From positions 665 through 62,801 of the forward strand of contig JABDGP010000008.1 in assembly GCA_013285945.1 (NCBI GenBank): a stretch of DNA of 62,137 nucleotides. The letters run 5' to 3'. The notes under the pieces are model-generated. The model was not told the origin of the DNA, searched no databases, and was given only the letters and a program-made list of their open reading frames with translations. Source of the stretch: Bacteroidota bacterium. GTDB lineage: Bacteria; Bacteroidota; Bacteroidia; Cytophagales; Cyclobacteriaceae. Below, one piece after another: positions 34,404-43,383 of this stretch. Positions within the stretch are counted from its first letter, which is position 1. Each line of letters begins with the position of its first letter. The translations under genes and the position numbers were made by a program.

Positions 34404-35537
34404 ATGAAGCGACATGTTATTCAGGCGCGTGAAAACTGGCGAGCCAAAGTAGAGCAGATCGGTTTTTCATACCACACACTTGATGGCGTTACCTACTGGG
34501 ACGAAAGTGTTTATTACGAATTCACGCGTAGCCAGGCTGAACAACTGGAGCAAAGCACAAATGAAATTTATAAGCTTTGCTTACTGGCAGTCGATCATGT
34601 TATTAAGAATCGACTGTATGATCGGTTTTTTATCCCGGAAAATTTTATTGATAGGATAGAACTTAGCTGGCAGAAACGCGAGCCTTCTGTGTATGGTCGC
34701 TTTGATTTGGTCTGGGGTGGAACCGAAAATACATTTCCCAAAATGTTGGAGTTTAACGCCGATACGCCTACATCTTTGTTTGAAGGCGCGGCCGTGCAAT
34801 GGTTTTGGCTCAATGACTTTAACAACACGTTAGATCAATTCAACTCTATTCATGAAAAGCTGATTGTACATTGGCGGGAACTCAAATCCGTTTTAAATGA
34901 TAAGCCGGTGTATTTCTCTTGCCTCAATGAATATCCCGAAGACTTTGTTAATGTGAATTATTTGCGCGACTGTGCTGCTCAGGCTGGAATAGAAACGAAG
35001 TTTATAAGTGTGCATGACATTGGCCGAAGGAAGAAAGCATTTGTTGACCTTGATGAAAACCAGATTGATTTTATTTTCAAACTCTATCCCTGGGAATGGA
35101 TGGTGAACGAAGAATTTGGAAACCTTCTCAATATTGCGCCTACACAATGGATTGAACCGATGTGGAAAATGATCTTAAGCAACAAGGCGATTTTGCCGAT
35201 TCTTTGGAAATTGTTCCCTGGTCATCCTAATCTACTGGAATGCTACTTCGATGACCCAGGCCCGTTGAGAAGCTATGCGCAAAAACCTTTGCTTTCGCGC
35301 GAAGGCGCCAATATCTCCCTTGTCGAGAACGGAAAACTGATTTCTGAAACCTCTGGTGAGTATGGTGAAGAGGGTTTTGTCTATCAGCAGTTGTATAAAC
35401 TTCCTGATTTTGAAGGAAACCGGCCGGTGATTGGTTCATGGATAATCGGCAACCAAGCCGCAGGTATTGGTATTCGAGAGACTAATTCCTTAGTGACTGA
35501 TAATTTCAGTCGGTTCGTACCACATGTTATTGAGTAA
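34404..35537 (+). CDS. YgiC-like / glutathionylspermidine-synthase-family ATP-grasp ligase
   Basis: From the ATG at 34404 the product has 377 residues, the length of YgiC/YjfC proteins, which have only the C-terminal synthetase part of glutathionylspermidine synthase and no amidase domain. Clear blocks are YYEFTRSQAEQLE, YGRFDLVWG, KMLEFNADTPTSLFEGAAVQW, FKLYPWEWM, KPLLSREGANISL and the end PVIGSWIIGNQAAGIGIRE. These form the ATP-grasp active site. The family joins carboxylates to amines, but the true substrates of YgiC are not known. It is coupled to the upstream YgiB-like lipoprotein gene. Confidence 0.88.
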   Translation: MKRHVIQARENWRAKVEQIGFSYHTLDGVTYWDESVYYEFTRSQAEQLEQSTNEIYKLCLLAVDHVIKNRLYDRFFIPENFIDRIELSWQKREPSVYGRFDLVWGGTENTFPKMLEFNADTPTSLFEGAAVQWFWLNDFNNTLDQFNSIHEKLIVHWRELKSVLNDKPVYFSCLNEYPEDFVNVNYLRDCAAQAGIETKFISVHDIGRRKKAFVDLDENQIDFIFKLYPWEWMVNEEFGNLLNIAPTQWIEPMWKMILSNKAILPILWKLFPGHPNLLECYFDDPGPLRSYAQKPLLSREGANISLVENGKLISETSGEYGEEGFVYQQLYKLPDFEGNRPVIGSWIIGNQAAGIGIRETNSLVTDNFSRFVPHVIE

Positions 35538-35539
35538 GC

Positions 35540-35968
35540 CTATCTCAAAATATAACTCGCTCCGAAACGTAGTCCAAAGTTGCCAGCCCCGAAATAAAAA
35601 TCACCCATTCCCTCCAAACGAAAGTTCTGGCTGATGGCTTTAGAGTAACCCAAACCCATAGCTGCATCGTTAGCCCCGATAAGTCCGCGAAAGCGGAGGA
35701 AAACATTATCGTTGGCATACCAGCGGGCACCCATCATAAAAGAACTCTTCTGGTTGGCAGTCCATAATTCTGTACCAACGCCTACTGCAAAATGCCTTAC
35801 TACAAAATAATGTGCTTCGAGCCCGAGTTGTGCCTTTTTAAACAGGGCACGATTATCCGTTTTAAGAAGATCCACCCCACCACCAATCATCACATCGTGT
35901 GAACTTTGTGCGAGCCCAAGCAATGCAATTAAGAAAATACTACCTGTGAGAAACAATTTTTTTAGCAT
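35540..35968 (-). CDS. Small secreted or outer-membrane barrel-like protein
   Basis: The 142-residue protein has a signal peptide (MLKKLFLTGSIFLIALLGLA, cleavage near LAQ-SS). The mature 120 residues alternate in a barrel-like pattern with many Gly and aromatics (VMIGGGVDLL, FAVGVGTELW, FGLRFGASYILR). The end resembles a short barrel's last strand. No family is recognised. It converges on the YgiC-like gene with only 2 nt between stops and lies 39 nt downstream of the YCF48-like gene, so it may be co-transcribed with that. Confidence 0.6.
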   Translation of the reverse strand: MLKKLFLTGSIFLIALLGLAQSSHDVMIGGGVDLLKTDNRALFKKAQLGLEAHYFVVRHFAVGVGTELWTANQKSSFMMGARWYANDNVFLRFRGLIGANDAAMGLGYSKAISQNFRLEGMGDFYFGAGNFGLRFGASYILR

Positions 35969-36007
35969 AACAGAATTTTAAGGCTGTAAATTAACAGAGT
36001 TTGAGAT

Positions 36008-37027
36008 TCACTTTTCTTTTATCAGGCTGATTTTTCCATTTCCGGCGGCAATGATCAACTGCCCTTTGCGAGCTTTCCGCACCACGTGAAATCCTTTCTC
36101 ATCGGAAAGGGATTTCCAAATAATTCCTCCATCGGATGAAATATCTGTTCCCTGAGGACCAATGGCAATCACATTATCATTACCCAAAAAATCTACGCAT
36201 TCGCGAAGGCCACGGGTTGGTTTTATCGGAAGGTTCCATGTCTTTCCGTTATCAAGAGTTAAATACACGTGCTTCCCCGTCTGGTCATCTTTTTGAAAAT
36301 CCCCGCCCACAATCACTCCTTTCTTTTTCCAGAATACAGATGAAAAAGCACCTGTGGTTTCCATTCCCTGAAGGATCGGAATATCTGACGCTTTCCAGGT
36401 TTGTCCGTTGTCATAAGAGTTCCACAGACGAGATACCTTTCCACCGGTTGTTATAATTGCTCGTGTTTTGTTGATACACCTGATGCCACTGCCACTTGCA
36501 GCAAAAGAAGCTTCGCCAGCCTTCAGTTCAGGGCTTTTATTTTCAGGTATCTCCGTCCATGTTTTTCCTCCGTCTTTTGTTGAGATCAAAAGCATCCTTC
36601 CATTTATCGGATCACCATATGCTAGCCCTTTTTCTTCATCCCAGAAGTCAATACCGTCAATGAACGCTTCCTTTTTCTCATTTTTAAAAACCTCTTGCCA
36701 ATTCTTTCCTCCGTCGATGGTTCTTAGAATGAACGCAGGTGATCCTGCATTGGCTATAATGGCCGTGAGTGAGTCGAAAGAATATACGGACCGAAAATCC
36801 AATGTTTCAAAACCTTTCACTTGATCGAACTTCCAATTTTTTCCGCCATCAAGGCTACGGCCAATCCATCCATTGCTTCCTCCAATCCACACTACGTGAT
36901 CGTTAACTACCGATAAAGCTCGGAACGAAGATTTAATGCTAACTGCAATGTCCGTCCAAGAATACTCCTGGCAAAACACCTGTTGAATTGATACGACCAA
37001 AAAGAAGATCAATACTTTTTGTTTCAT
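36008..37027 (-). CDS. YCF48/BNR-repeat secreted beta-propeller protein
   Basis: The 339-residue protein has a signal peptide (MKQKVLIFFLVVSIQQVFC). It contains repeats of the BNR type, seen as S-x-D-G-G-x-x-W: SLDGGKNWKF, TIDGGKNWQE, TKDGGKTWTE, TLDNGKTWNL and SSDGGIIWKS. The layout of about seven blades matches photosystem-II-stability-factor-like (YCF48) propellers widespread in secreted proteins of this phylum. The role is unknown. It lies 15 nt downstream of uvrB in the same direction, but a functional tie to repair is unlikely. Confidence 0.8.
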   Translation of the reverse strand: MKQKVLIFFLVVSIQQVFCQEYSWTDIAVSIKSSFRALSVVNDHVVWIGGSNGWIGRSLDGGKNWKFDQVKGFETLDFRSVYSFDSLTAIIANAGSPAFILRTIDGGKNWQEVFKNEKKEAFIDGIDFWDEEKGLAYGDPINGRMLLISTKDGGKTWTEIPENKSPELKAGEASFAASGSGIRCINKTRAIITTGGKVSRLWNSYDNGQTWKASDIPILQGMETTGAFSSVFWKKKGVIVGGDFQKDDQTGKHVYLTLDNGKTWNLPIKPTRGLRECVDFLGNDNVIAIGPQGTDISSDGGIIWKSLSDEKGFHVVRKARKGQLIIAAGNGKISLIKEK

Positions 37028-37042
37028 GATTCGAATAATGAT

Positions 37043-39067
37043 TTATTTCTTCTCAGCTAATAATTTTTGTAACGCTAAATATTCGTCACGCAGGCTGGCT
37101 GCTTCCATGAACTCAAGTTCTTTAGCTGCTTTTTCCATCGCTTTCTTCGTGCGATCAACCATTTTTGATAAGTCGTCCTTCGAAAGATAGGCCGTCACCG
37201 GATCTGCTGCCAGCGAGCGTTCTTCTTCCTCCACATAGTATCGTTTAATTGCGATCTTCGAATCAGCAATTTTAGTTTGCCCCATAATGGCTTCCTTCGA
37301 TTTAATGATCGTCTTCGGCTGAATGCCATTGGCTAAGTTATAGTCGATCTGTATTTTTCTCCTGCGATTAGTTTCATTGATAGCCACCTGCATTGACTCA
37401 GTCACTCTGTCTGCATACATGATCACCCTGCCATTTTCATTGCGGGCCGCGCGGCCAATGGTTTGCACCAGCGATCTGACATTGCGCAGAAAACCCTCTT
37501 TGTCGGCATCCATTATAGCTACCAGCGAAACTTCAGGTAAATCCAAACCTTCGCGAAGCAAGTTTACACCCACCAAGACATCAAACACACCGAGCCTTAG
37601 TTCGCGCAAAATTTCAACCCGATCGAGTGTTTTCACCTCACTGTGAATATATCTGCACTTTACAGCGGCACGTTCCAAAAACTTGGTAAGCTCTTCAGCC
37701 ATGCGCTTGGTAAGTGTTGTTACCAGCACCCGCTCTTTTTTCTTTACGCGCTCATCAATTTCTTCGAGCAAATCATCGATCTGATTTTTACTTGGGCGAA
37801 CGTCAATTACAGGATCGAGCAAACCAGTAGGCCTGATCAATTGCTCCACCACAATCCCATCTGATTTTCTCAATTCATATTCAGAAGGTGTGGCGCTGAC
37901 ATATACGGTTTGCGACAGTAAAGATTCAAACTCATTGAACGTGAGTGGACGATTGTCGAGAGCCGATGGCAGCCGAAAACCGTAATCCACCAGATTTACT
38001 TTGCGCGATCGGTCACCACCCCACATCGCACGCACCTGCGGAATTGAAACGTGACTTTCGTCAATGACCATTAGAAAATCATTTGGAAAGTAATCCAACA
38101 AACAAAACGGTCTGGCGCCCGCAATCCTGCGATCAAAGTAACGTGAATAATTTTCTATGCCACTGCAATAACCCAATTCGCGCATCATTTCCAAGTCAAA
38201 TTCTGTGCGCTCTTTCAGCCGCTTAGCTTCCAGGTATTTTTTCTCCTGTTCAAACATCTGCACTTGCAGTACCATGTCATCCTGGATTTCATGTATGGCC
38301 TGATTCAATTGTTCCTTTCCAGTCACAAACAAGTTGGCAGGAAAAATTGTAACCATTTTTTCATCGGATATTTTTTTTCCGGTATCGGGTTCGATCGCCT
38401 GGATTGCTTCAATCTCATCGCCAAAAAAATAGACTCGTACCGCGTAATCTGCGTACGCGAGAAAGACATCTACCGTATCACCTTTTACTCGAAAAGATCC
38501 ACGTTTAAATTCTGCCTCCGTTCGGCTGTACAAAATATCAACAAGGGCAAACAGTAGTTTATTTCGCGGGATCATTTCTCCTACGCTCAATTCAATACGA
38601 TTTTTGCCAAACTCTTCGGGGTTCCCTATTCCATAAATACAACTTACTGATGCCACCACCAGTACATCCCGTCTGCCGGTAAGCAGTGAAGACGTGGCAC
38701 TCAGCCTGAGTTTTTCTATTTCTGCATTGATTGATAAATCTTTTTCGATGTATAAATTGGAAGAGGGGATAAATGCCTCGGGCTGAAAATAATCGTAATA
38801 GGAAATGAAATATTCTACTGCATTTTCCGGAAAAAACTGTTTGAATTCTCCGTAGAGTTGAGCGGCTAAAGTTTTGTTGTGGCTGAGAACAAGCGTGGGA
38901 CGATTCACCTGTGCTACAACATTAGCAACGGTAAATGTTTTACCCGACCCAGTTACGCCAAGTAAAGTTTGATGGGCATCACCTTCTTTAAGGCCCTTCA
39001 CCAGTTGCTCTATGGCCTTGGGTTGATCGCCTGTTGGAACGTATTCGCTTGAGAGCTTAAAATCCAT
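37043..39067 (-). CDS. uvrB: Excinuclease ABC subunit B
   Basis: The 674-residue DNA-repair helicase-like protein binds damaged DNA from UvrA and recruits UvrC. It has Walker A GVTGSGKT (37-44), the beta-hairpin stretch YYDYFQPEAFIPSSNLYIEKD-type region (residues about 90-110), Walker B with DESH, helicase motif VSATPSEYE, LLREGLDLPEV and the QTIGRAARN motif VI. The C-terminal UVR motif (AAKELEFMEAASLRDEY) contacts UvrC. Length and motifs are normal. The upstream aroE gene ends 81 nt away, so it may have a separate promoter. Confidence 0.97.
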   Translation of the reverse strand: MDFKLSSEYVPTGDQPKAIEQLVKGLKEGDAHQTLLGVTGSGKTFTVANVVAQVNRPTLVLSHNKTLAAQLYGEFKQFFPENAVEYFISYYDYFQPEAFIPSSNLYIEKDLSINAEIEKLRLSATSSLLTGRRDVLVVASVSCIYGIGNPEEFGKNRIELSVGEMIPRNKLLFALVDILYSRTEAEFKRGSFRVKGDTVDVFLAYADYAVRVYFFGDEIEAIQAIEPDTGKKISDEKMVTIFPANLFVTGKEQLNQAIHEIQDDMVLQVQMFEQEKKYLEAKRLKERTEFDLEMMRELGYCSGIENYSRYFDRRIAGARPFCLLDYFPNDFLMVIDESHVSIPQVRAMWGGDRSRKVNLVDYGFRLPSALDNRPLTFNEFESLLSQTVYVSATPSEYELRKSDGIVVEQLIRPTGLLDPVIDVRPSKNQIDDLLEEIDERVKKKERVLVTTLTKRMAEELTKFLERAAVKCRYIHSEVKTLDRVEILRELRLGVFDVLVGVNLLREGLDLPEVSLVAIMDADKEGFLRNVRSLVQTIGRAARNENGRVIMYADRVTESMQVAINETNRRRKIQIDYNLANGIQPKTIIKSKEAIMGQTKIADSKIAIKRYYVEEEERSLAADPVTAYLSKDDLSKMVDRTKKAMEKAAKELEFMEAASLRDEYLALQKLLAEKK

Positions 39068-39148
39068 TCCCGAAAGTTAATCGTTATTCGCGAATGGATA
39101 ATCGTAATGGACCAACAAATCAAGGAATAACCACTAACGATCAATGGA

Positions 39149-39892
39149 TCAATTATTCCAGATAGCCCAGGCTTTTTCAGCTTGTATTTGCAACATCTCA
39201 AGACCGTTTTTTACTGTAGCACCGCGCATCTCTGCCTTTTGAATGAACAGCGTGCGGGCAGGGTTGTATATGAGATCGTAAACGAAGTGCTGAGGGGTGA
39301 TAAGTTCGTAGTCGATTGGAGGGAAATTATTGGTATTGGGCGTCATGCCCAATGGAGTAGTATTAATGATAAGAGACGCTTCTGAAATGGGGCTGCCGTC
39401 TATTTCTAGACCTTCATAGGTGTAAGTACCTTTTTCTTTTTCTCTAGATACGGTTGCAAATGGTATAGATAATTTTTTCAAAGCCTGCTGCACTGCCTTG
39501 GACGAACCCCCAGTGCCAAGTATGAGAGCTTTGGCATCTTTAACATTAGGAAACCATTTTTCCAACGTTTCATGAAATGCGTCGCTATCAGTATTGAAAC
39601 CCTTAAGTTTTCCATTCTGAATTTTAATCACATTTACCGCGCCGATATTTTTAGCAGTCGGGTCAATATCACTCAAAAACTTTAGCACTTGTTCCTTGTA
39701 AGGGATGGTCACGTTCAGACCGTATAGCTCAGGGTTTTCGTCCAACAATTTTTTTAATTCTTCAACCGAGTTGAGTGGATAAAGGTCGTAATGGTAATCG
39801 CGAAGCCCTTCCCGGAAAAATTTTTCATCGAAGTATGATTTTGAAAATGAATGACTGACAGACGATCCGATTAAGCCAAATTTTTTTTCCAT
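39149..39892 (-). CDS. aroE: Shikimate dehydrogenase
   Basis: The 247-residue enzyme reduces 3-dehydroshikimate to shikimate with NADPH in aromatic amino acid synthesis. Catalytic K66 is in NVTIPYKEQV and D102 in GFNTDSDAF; the dinucleotide loop is LGTGGSSKAV (125-134), followed by NTTPLGMTPN. The start MEKKFGLIGSSVSHSFSK is typical of AroE and fits the ATG at 39892. Somewhat short, as usual for Bacteroidota. It sits between uvrB and the ComA-like gene; the 189-nt upstream gap suggests its own promoter. Confidence 0.94.
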   Translation of the reverse strand: MEKKFGLIGSSVSHSFSKSYFDEKFFREGLRDYHYDLYPLNSVEELKKLLDENPELYGLNVTIPYKEQVLKFLSDIDPTAKNIGAVNVIKIQNGKLKGFNTDSDAFHETLEKWFPNVKDAKALILGTGGSSKAVQQALKKLSIPFATVSREKEKGTYTYEGLEIDGSPISEASLIINTTPLGMTPNTNNFPPIDYELITPQHFVYDLIYNPARTLFIQKAEMRGATVKNGLEMLQIQAEKAWAIWNN

Positions 39893-40001
39893 TTTAATTC
39901 TTTTAAATGATCAGAAGTTGAAAAAATGCTTGCAGTTCATGCAAATCTCTCATCGAAATATTTAGACGAGGGTGCAAAGCTAATGTCTCTGTGCTAATAT
40001 G

Positions 40002-40013
40002 ACGTGTACACGT
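40002..40013. promoter_or_regulatory. Perfect 12-bp palindrome ACGTGTACACGT
   Basis: A perfect palindrome lies in the 189-bp gap between the ComA-like gene and aroE. Its position upstream of leftward aroE makes a dimeric-regulator operator possible; no family assignment is made. Confidence 0.35.
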
Positions 40014-40081
40014 AATATTTATGTTGCAATAAATACTCAAAACACTAAGGCACAGTAAGTTAGGGTCGATTGGCTCGAAAA

Positions 40082-40885
40082 TCAGTCTGCATGAAACGGA
40101 GGTGCTGTGTTGTCTTTCTTGCGCTCTAGTCCAAGGAAATGCAAGAATGTATCGCCTCTGAGACCCAACCTGATAGTTTCTAACGGGATGACTTCATTTG
40201 GTGCAATATTTCCGAGATTGACATTAGCGCCTAGCAACTGAATGAACCAGACTTGCTGGGCCTTCTGTGGGGCCTCCCAAATTATTTTTTCGAACGGTAT
40301 CTTTGTCAAAATCTCCTGTACCAAACCTGAACGAACCTCTCCTGAGGAACGAAACAGGCCGACATTACCACCTTCACGAGCTTCACCAATTACTTTCCAA
40401 GCACCAGCATCTAGTTCCTTTTGCATAAGTTCAATCCACTTGTAGGGAGGAATAATTTTATCGGCATCTTTTGATCCAACTTCACTGAGTACCGTTACTT
40501 GCTGTGAAAGCTTGCTGATATAATCGAGTTTTTTGTCATGGTCAAGATCAATTGATCCATCCGATACTTCGGCGAATGATAAATTAAATTTATCAAGAAC
40601 TTTGCGATAGTCATCGAACTGATCGCGGATGATGAAAGCCTCAAATAAAGTCCCGCCAAAATAACAAGGCACGCCAGCATCACTGTAAACTTTAATTTTC
40701 TCCTTGACATTGGGTGTGACGTAAGACGTGCCCCAACCAAGCTTTACAATGTCTACGTGGCCGGCAGCAATGCTCATGAAGTCTTCCGCTTCACGAACAC
40801 TTAGGCCCTTGTCCATAGCCATAGTAAAACCGGTTTGTCTGGGCTTGGCTGTTCGCTCAGGTAAATTCTTTAACACGTAATTCAT
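40082..40885 (-). CDS. Phosphosulfolactate synthase-like protein (ComA family)
   Basis: The 267-residue TIM-barrel protein resembles ComA, which in methanogens joins sulfite and phosphoenolpyruvate to phosphosulfolactate, the first step to coenzyme M. Matching blocks include TMAMDKGLSVREAEDF, HVDIVKLGWGTSYV, CYFGGTLFEAF, FAEVSDGSIDL, VIGEAREGGNVGL and NLGNIAPNEVIPLETIRLGLRGD. Coenzyme M is not expected here. In gliding Cytophagales a sulfolactate-to-cysteate route could supply capnine sulfonolipids; that is inference. It overlaps the upstream TPR gene by 1 nt (TGATG), a tight translational link. Confidence 0.85.
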   Translation of the reverse strand: MNYVLKNLPERTAKPRQTGFTMAMDKGLSVREAEDFMSIAAGHVDIVKLGWGTSYVTPNVKEKIKVYSDAGVPCYFGGTLFEAFIIRDQFDDYRKVLDKFNLSFAEVSDGSIDLDHDKKLDYISKLSQQVTVLSEVGSKDADKIIPPYKWIELMQKELDAGAWKVIGEAREGGNVGLFRSSGEVRSGLVQEILTKIPFEKIIWEAPQKAQQVWFIQLLGANVNLGNIAPNEVIPLETIRLGLRGDTFLHFLGLERKKDNTAPPFHAD

Positions 40886-42294
40886 CAGGGGTTTTCTTTT
40901 CTGTACTGGTCAATAATTTTGAACAAGGCCTTTTGCGTTTCTAGTTTGGAAAAAAAATCGAATAAAACGGTGTGGCCATCAAAGTTTAATATCAATGCAT
41001 TCTCTAAATAATTAAGAGCTTCTTTAAATTTACCTGCTTCAATAAGATAGGCTGTCATTCGGTAAAGCAACTCTGGCTCGTTGGGTATTTCTTCCATCCC
41101 TTGGAGCAAAACTTCCATAGCTTTTTGGTGCTCGCCTTGCTCGTAATAAATAAAAGACCAGTTAAGCCAAATCTCTTTGTCTTCAGGATCAAGAAGGCTA
41201 GCTTCTTCATATGCGCTAATGCTCGAAATAGTATTACCGATTTTATACTCTGCATGAGCAGCGGCTTTCCAATAATCAGCGTTGTCGTTACTTATTTTGA
41301 TTGCCTTGTTGAAAAAGTGCAAGGCCTGATACCATTTTTCCTGTTTCTCTAAACAATTGCCAGCCCCGAAAATTGCTTCATCATAGAGCGGATCTAGCTT
41401 CGTCGATTTCTGAAAATATTTCAACCCGAGGTCATAGTGGCCAAGGTTTTCATAGGCAGAGCCAATGCAGCAATAAACTTCAGGGCTTGGCCCTTCAATT
41501 TCAATAGTCTTTTTAAATTCTTCAAGCGCCTGAGTGTATTTTTCAAGGTTCATGAAAGAATTGCCCATATTGAAATGAGCGGAGGCAAAATTTTCATCGA
41601 TGGCGAGCGCAAACTCGTAGGCTTCCACGGCTTCTTCAAATCGTTCGAGTTTATTACAAACAATGCCGAGATTATACCATGCCGCTGTTGAGTAAGGATC
41701 TTCGTCTATAAATTTCTTGTAGTAGGCAAGGCTGCTATCCAATTGGCCAACGACATCAAGGCAAAAGGCCAATTCATACAAAGATCCCTCGTGCGAGATA
41801 TTTTCCTCGATAGATTTTTTATAAGAAGAGATAGCTTTTTCGTAATCCTCCATACTTTGGTATGAAAGACCAATGTTATAATAAAGCTCATCACGATCTT
41901 CGTCGGCGAAACCCAACGCTTCTTCATAAACTTCAATGGCTTCTTTATGATTGCCGCGCAGGGACTGTACGGAACCAATTGACAAATGAACTTCAATATC
42001 GTTGGGATGGAGATTCTTTGCCGTTTCAAGAAGCACGAGTGCTTCATCATATTGTTTCAGATGTGATAGCACCTGGGCTTTTACAGTGAGCAGCTCAGTA
42101 GAAAAAGGAAATTGATCGATAGCAGCGTTAACGGCCACCAATGCTTTCTTAAATTTCGAATTGGCCATGTAATGATCAATAATGATCTCATAGCAATCGA
42201 TGTCATAAAAATCGGTGGTGTTTTTTCGGAGACTCTCTTCGTACCGCTTGATCAACTCCTCCTCTTCTTCTCGCTTTCTGAATTCGTGGGCCAT
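40885..42294 (-). CDS. TPR-repeat protein (cytoplasmic)
   Basis: The 469-residue protein is almost entirely tetratricopeptide repeats (about 12, spaced 34 residues), for example FSTELLTVKAQVLSHLKQYD, AAWYNLGIVCNKLERFEEAV and VYCCIGSAYENLGHYDLGLK. The acidic start (REEEEELIKRYEESL) replaces any signal peptide, so it is cytoplasmic. TPR arrays act as protein-protein scaffolds. Its stop overlaps the ComA-like start, a pairing I believe recurs in Cytophagales but could not check. Partner unknown. Confidence 0.85.
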   Translation of the reverse strand: MAHEFRKREEEEELIKRYEESLRKNTTDFYDIDCYEIIIDHYMANSKFKKALVAVNAAIDQFPFSTELLTVKAQVLSHLKQYDEALVLLETAKNLHPNDIEVHLSIGSVQSLRGNHKEAIEVYEEALGFADEDRDELYYNIGLSYQSMEDYEKAISSYKKSIEENISHEGSLYELAFCLDVVGQLDSSLAYYKKFIDEDPYSTAAWYNLGIVCNKLERFEEAVEAYEFALAIDENFASAHFNMGNSFMNLEKYTQALEEFKKTIEIEGPSPEVYCCIGSAYENLGHYDLGLKYFQKSTKLDPLYDEAIFGAGNCLEKQEKWYQALHFFNKAIKISNDNADYWKAAAHAEYKIGNTISSISAYEEASLLDPEDKEIWLNWSFIYYEQGEHQKAMEVLLQGMEEIPNEPELLYRMTAYLIEAGKFKEALNYLENALILNFDGHTVLFDFFSKLETQKALFKIIDQYRKENP

Positions 42295-42396
42295 TGGGCA
42301 AAAGGTTTGCCTAAATTATATAAAAATTCCTGTACAAAAAATTATTCCTATTGGTGAGTGCAAAATTCGATGAATAAAAAATAACCGTCAATCTTG

Positions 42397-43383
42397 CTAA
42401 TGCTGTTTGTTTGTAGTAAAAGCAGTCCGGTAGTAATCACAACACCAATTGAGCGTTTCATTTAACGGCCTGTATGCCATATTCAATCGATTGATGGACT
42501 TGTGATTCTGATAAATATATCTTTCGTTAGGCATTTTTACAGACTGTCTGCTCACAACTGCTTCGGCACCGGTTAGCCTGCAGCGCATTTCTTCCAGCCA
42601 GGCTGCAAAAGGCAACAGGTGATTATTTATTTTGATGGAAGGAACTTTTTTTCCAAGTCGATTAGCGATTAACTGCATCAATTGGTTTAAATCAACCTGC
42701 CCGCCACTGGCAATAAATTTTTCGCCGCTTAAATTTTTTCCCGAATATAACTTGAAGATCAAATCCGAAACATCCCGCACGTCTACATAATTGATTTGAC
42801 CATCAGTATAAAATGGTCTCTCCTTTTGCACATAGTTGAAAATCTGTGCACTGCTTTTATTTGAATTGGCAGGCGCTAGGATAACCGATGGGTTGACAAT
42901 AGATATATTTAAACCCTCTTCCTGCCCGCGATAAACTTCAAGTTCGGCCAGGTATTTTGACTTGGCATAATCCGAATTCAAATTACTGTCCACCCATTTG
43001 TTTTCCTCATCGATTGTTGAAAGACCTTTCGCGCGGCCTAAAGCAGCAACTGAGCTCACAAAAATTAAACGAGGTATTCCAAGAGCAAGACACGCATCGA
43101 CCACGTTTCGAGTGCCGTTTACATTTGTGTTAAAGATTCTTTCTTTCGCTCGAGGATCAAACGAAACTACTGCTGCAGTATGAACTACAGTATCAATATT
43201 CTCCAGGGCATCAACTAAAGAAGTACTGTCTGTGACATCAGCATCACGCCATTCTGTCTTCTCCTTTACGAGAGATAGATCACTGTTTTTTCTTTTAAGA
43301 CCAGTCACTGGCTGGTTTTCTGAAAGAAATTTTTTCAGTATGAAGCTTCCAAGTAAACCGTTGGCCCCAGTTATAGCAATCAT
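42397..43383 (-). CDS. NAD(P)-dependent epimerase/dehydratase-like SDR protein
   Basis: The 328-residue protein has the extended short-chain dehydrogenase fold. The nucleotide motif is ITGANGLLGSFI (residues 3-14), with DVTDSTSL, VVHTAAVVSF, the catalytic VSSVAALG Ser region and YAKSK as YxxxK. It resembles dihydroflavonol-reductase-like or UDP-sugar epimerase proteins; the exact substrate is unclear. The start overlaps the upstream CpsB-like stop by 4 nt, placing it in the capsule cluster, so a nucleotide-sugar role is plausible but not proven. Confidence 0.85.
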   Translation of the reverse strand: MIAITGANGLLGSFILKKFLSENQPVTGLKRKNSDLSLVKEKTEWRDADVTDSTSLVDALENIDTVVHTAAVVSFDPRAKERIFNTNVNGTRNVVDACLALGIPRLIFVSSVAALGRAKGLSTIDEENKWVDSNLNSDYAKSKYLAELEVYRGQEEGLNISIVNPSVILAPANSNKSSAQIFNYVQKERPFYTDGQINYVDVRDVSDLIFKLYSGKNLSGEKFIASGGQVDLNQLMQLIANRLGKKVPSIKINNHLLPFAAWLEEMRCRLTGAEAVVSRQSVKMPNERYIYQNHKSINRLNMAYRPLNETLNWCCDYYRTAFTTNKQH

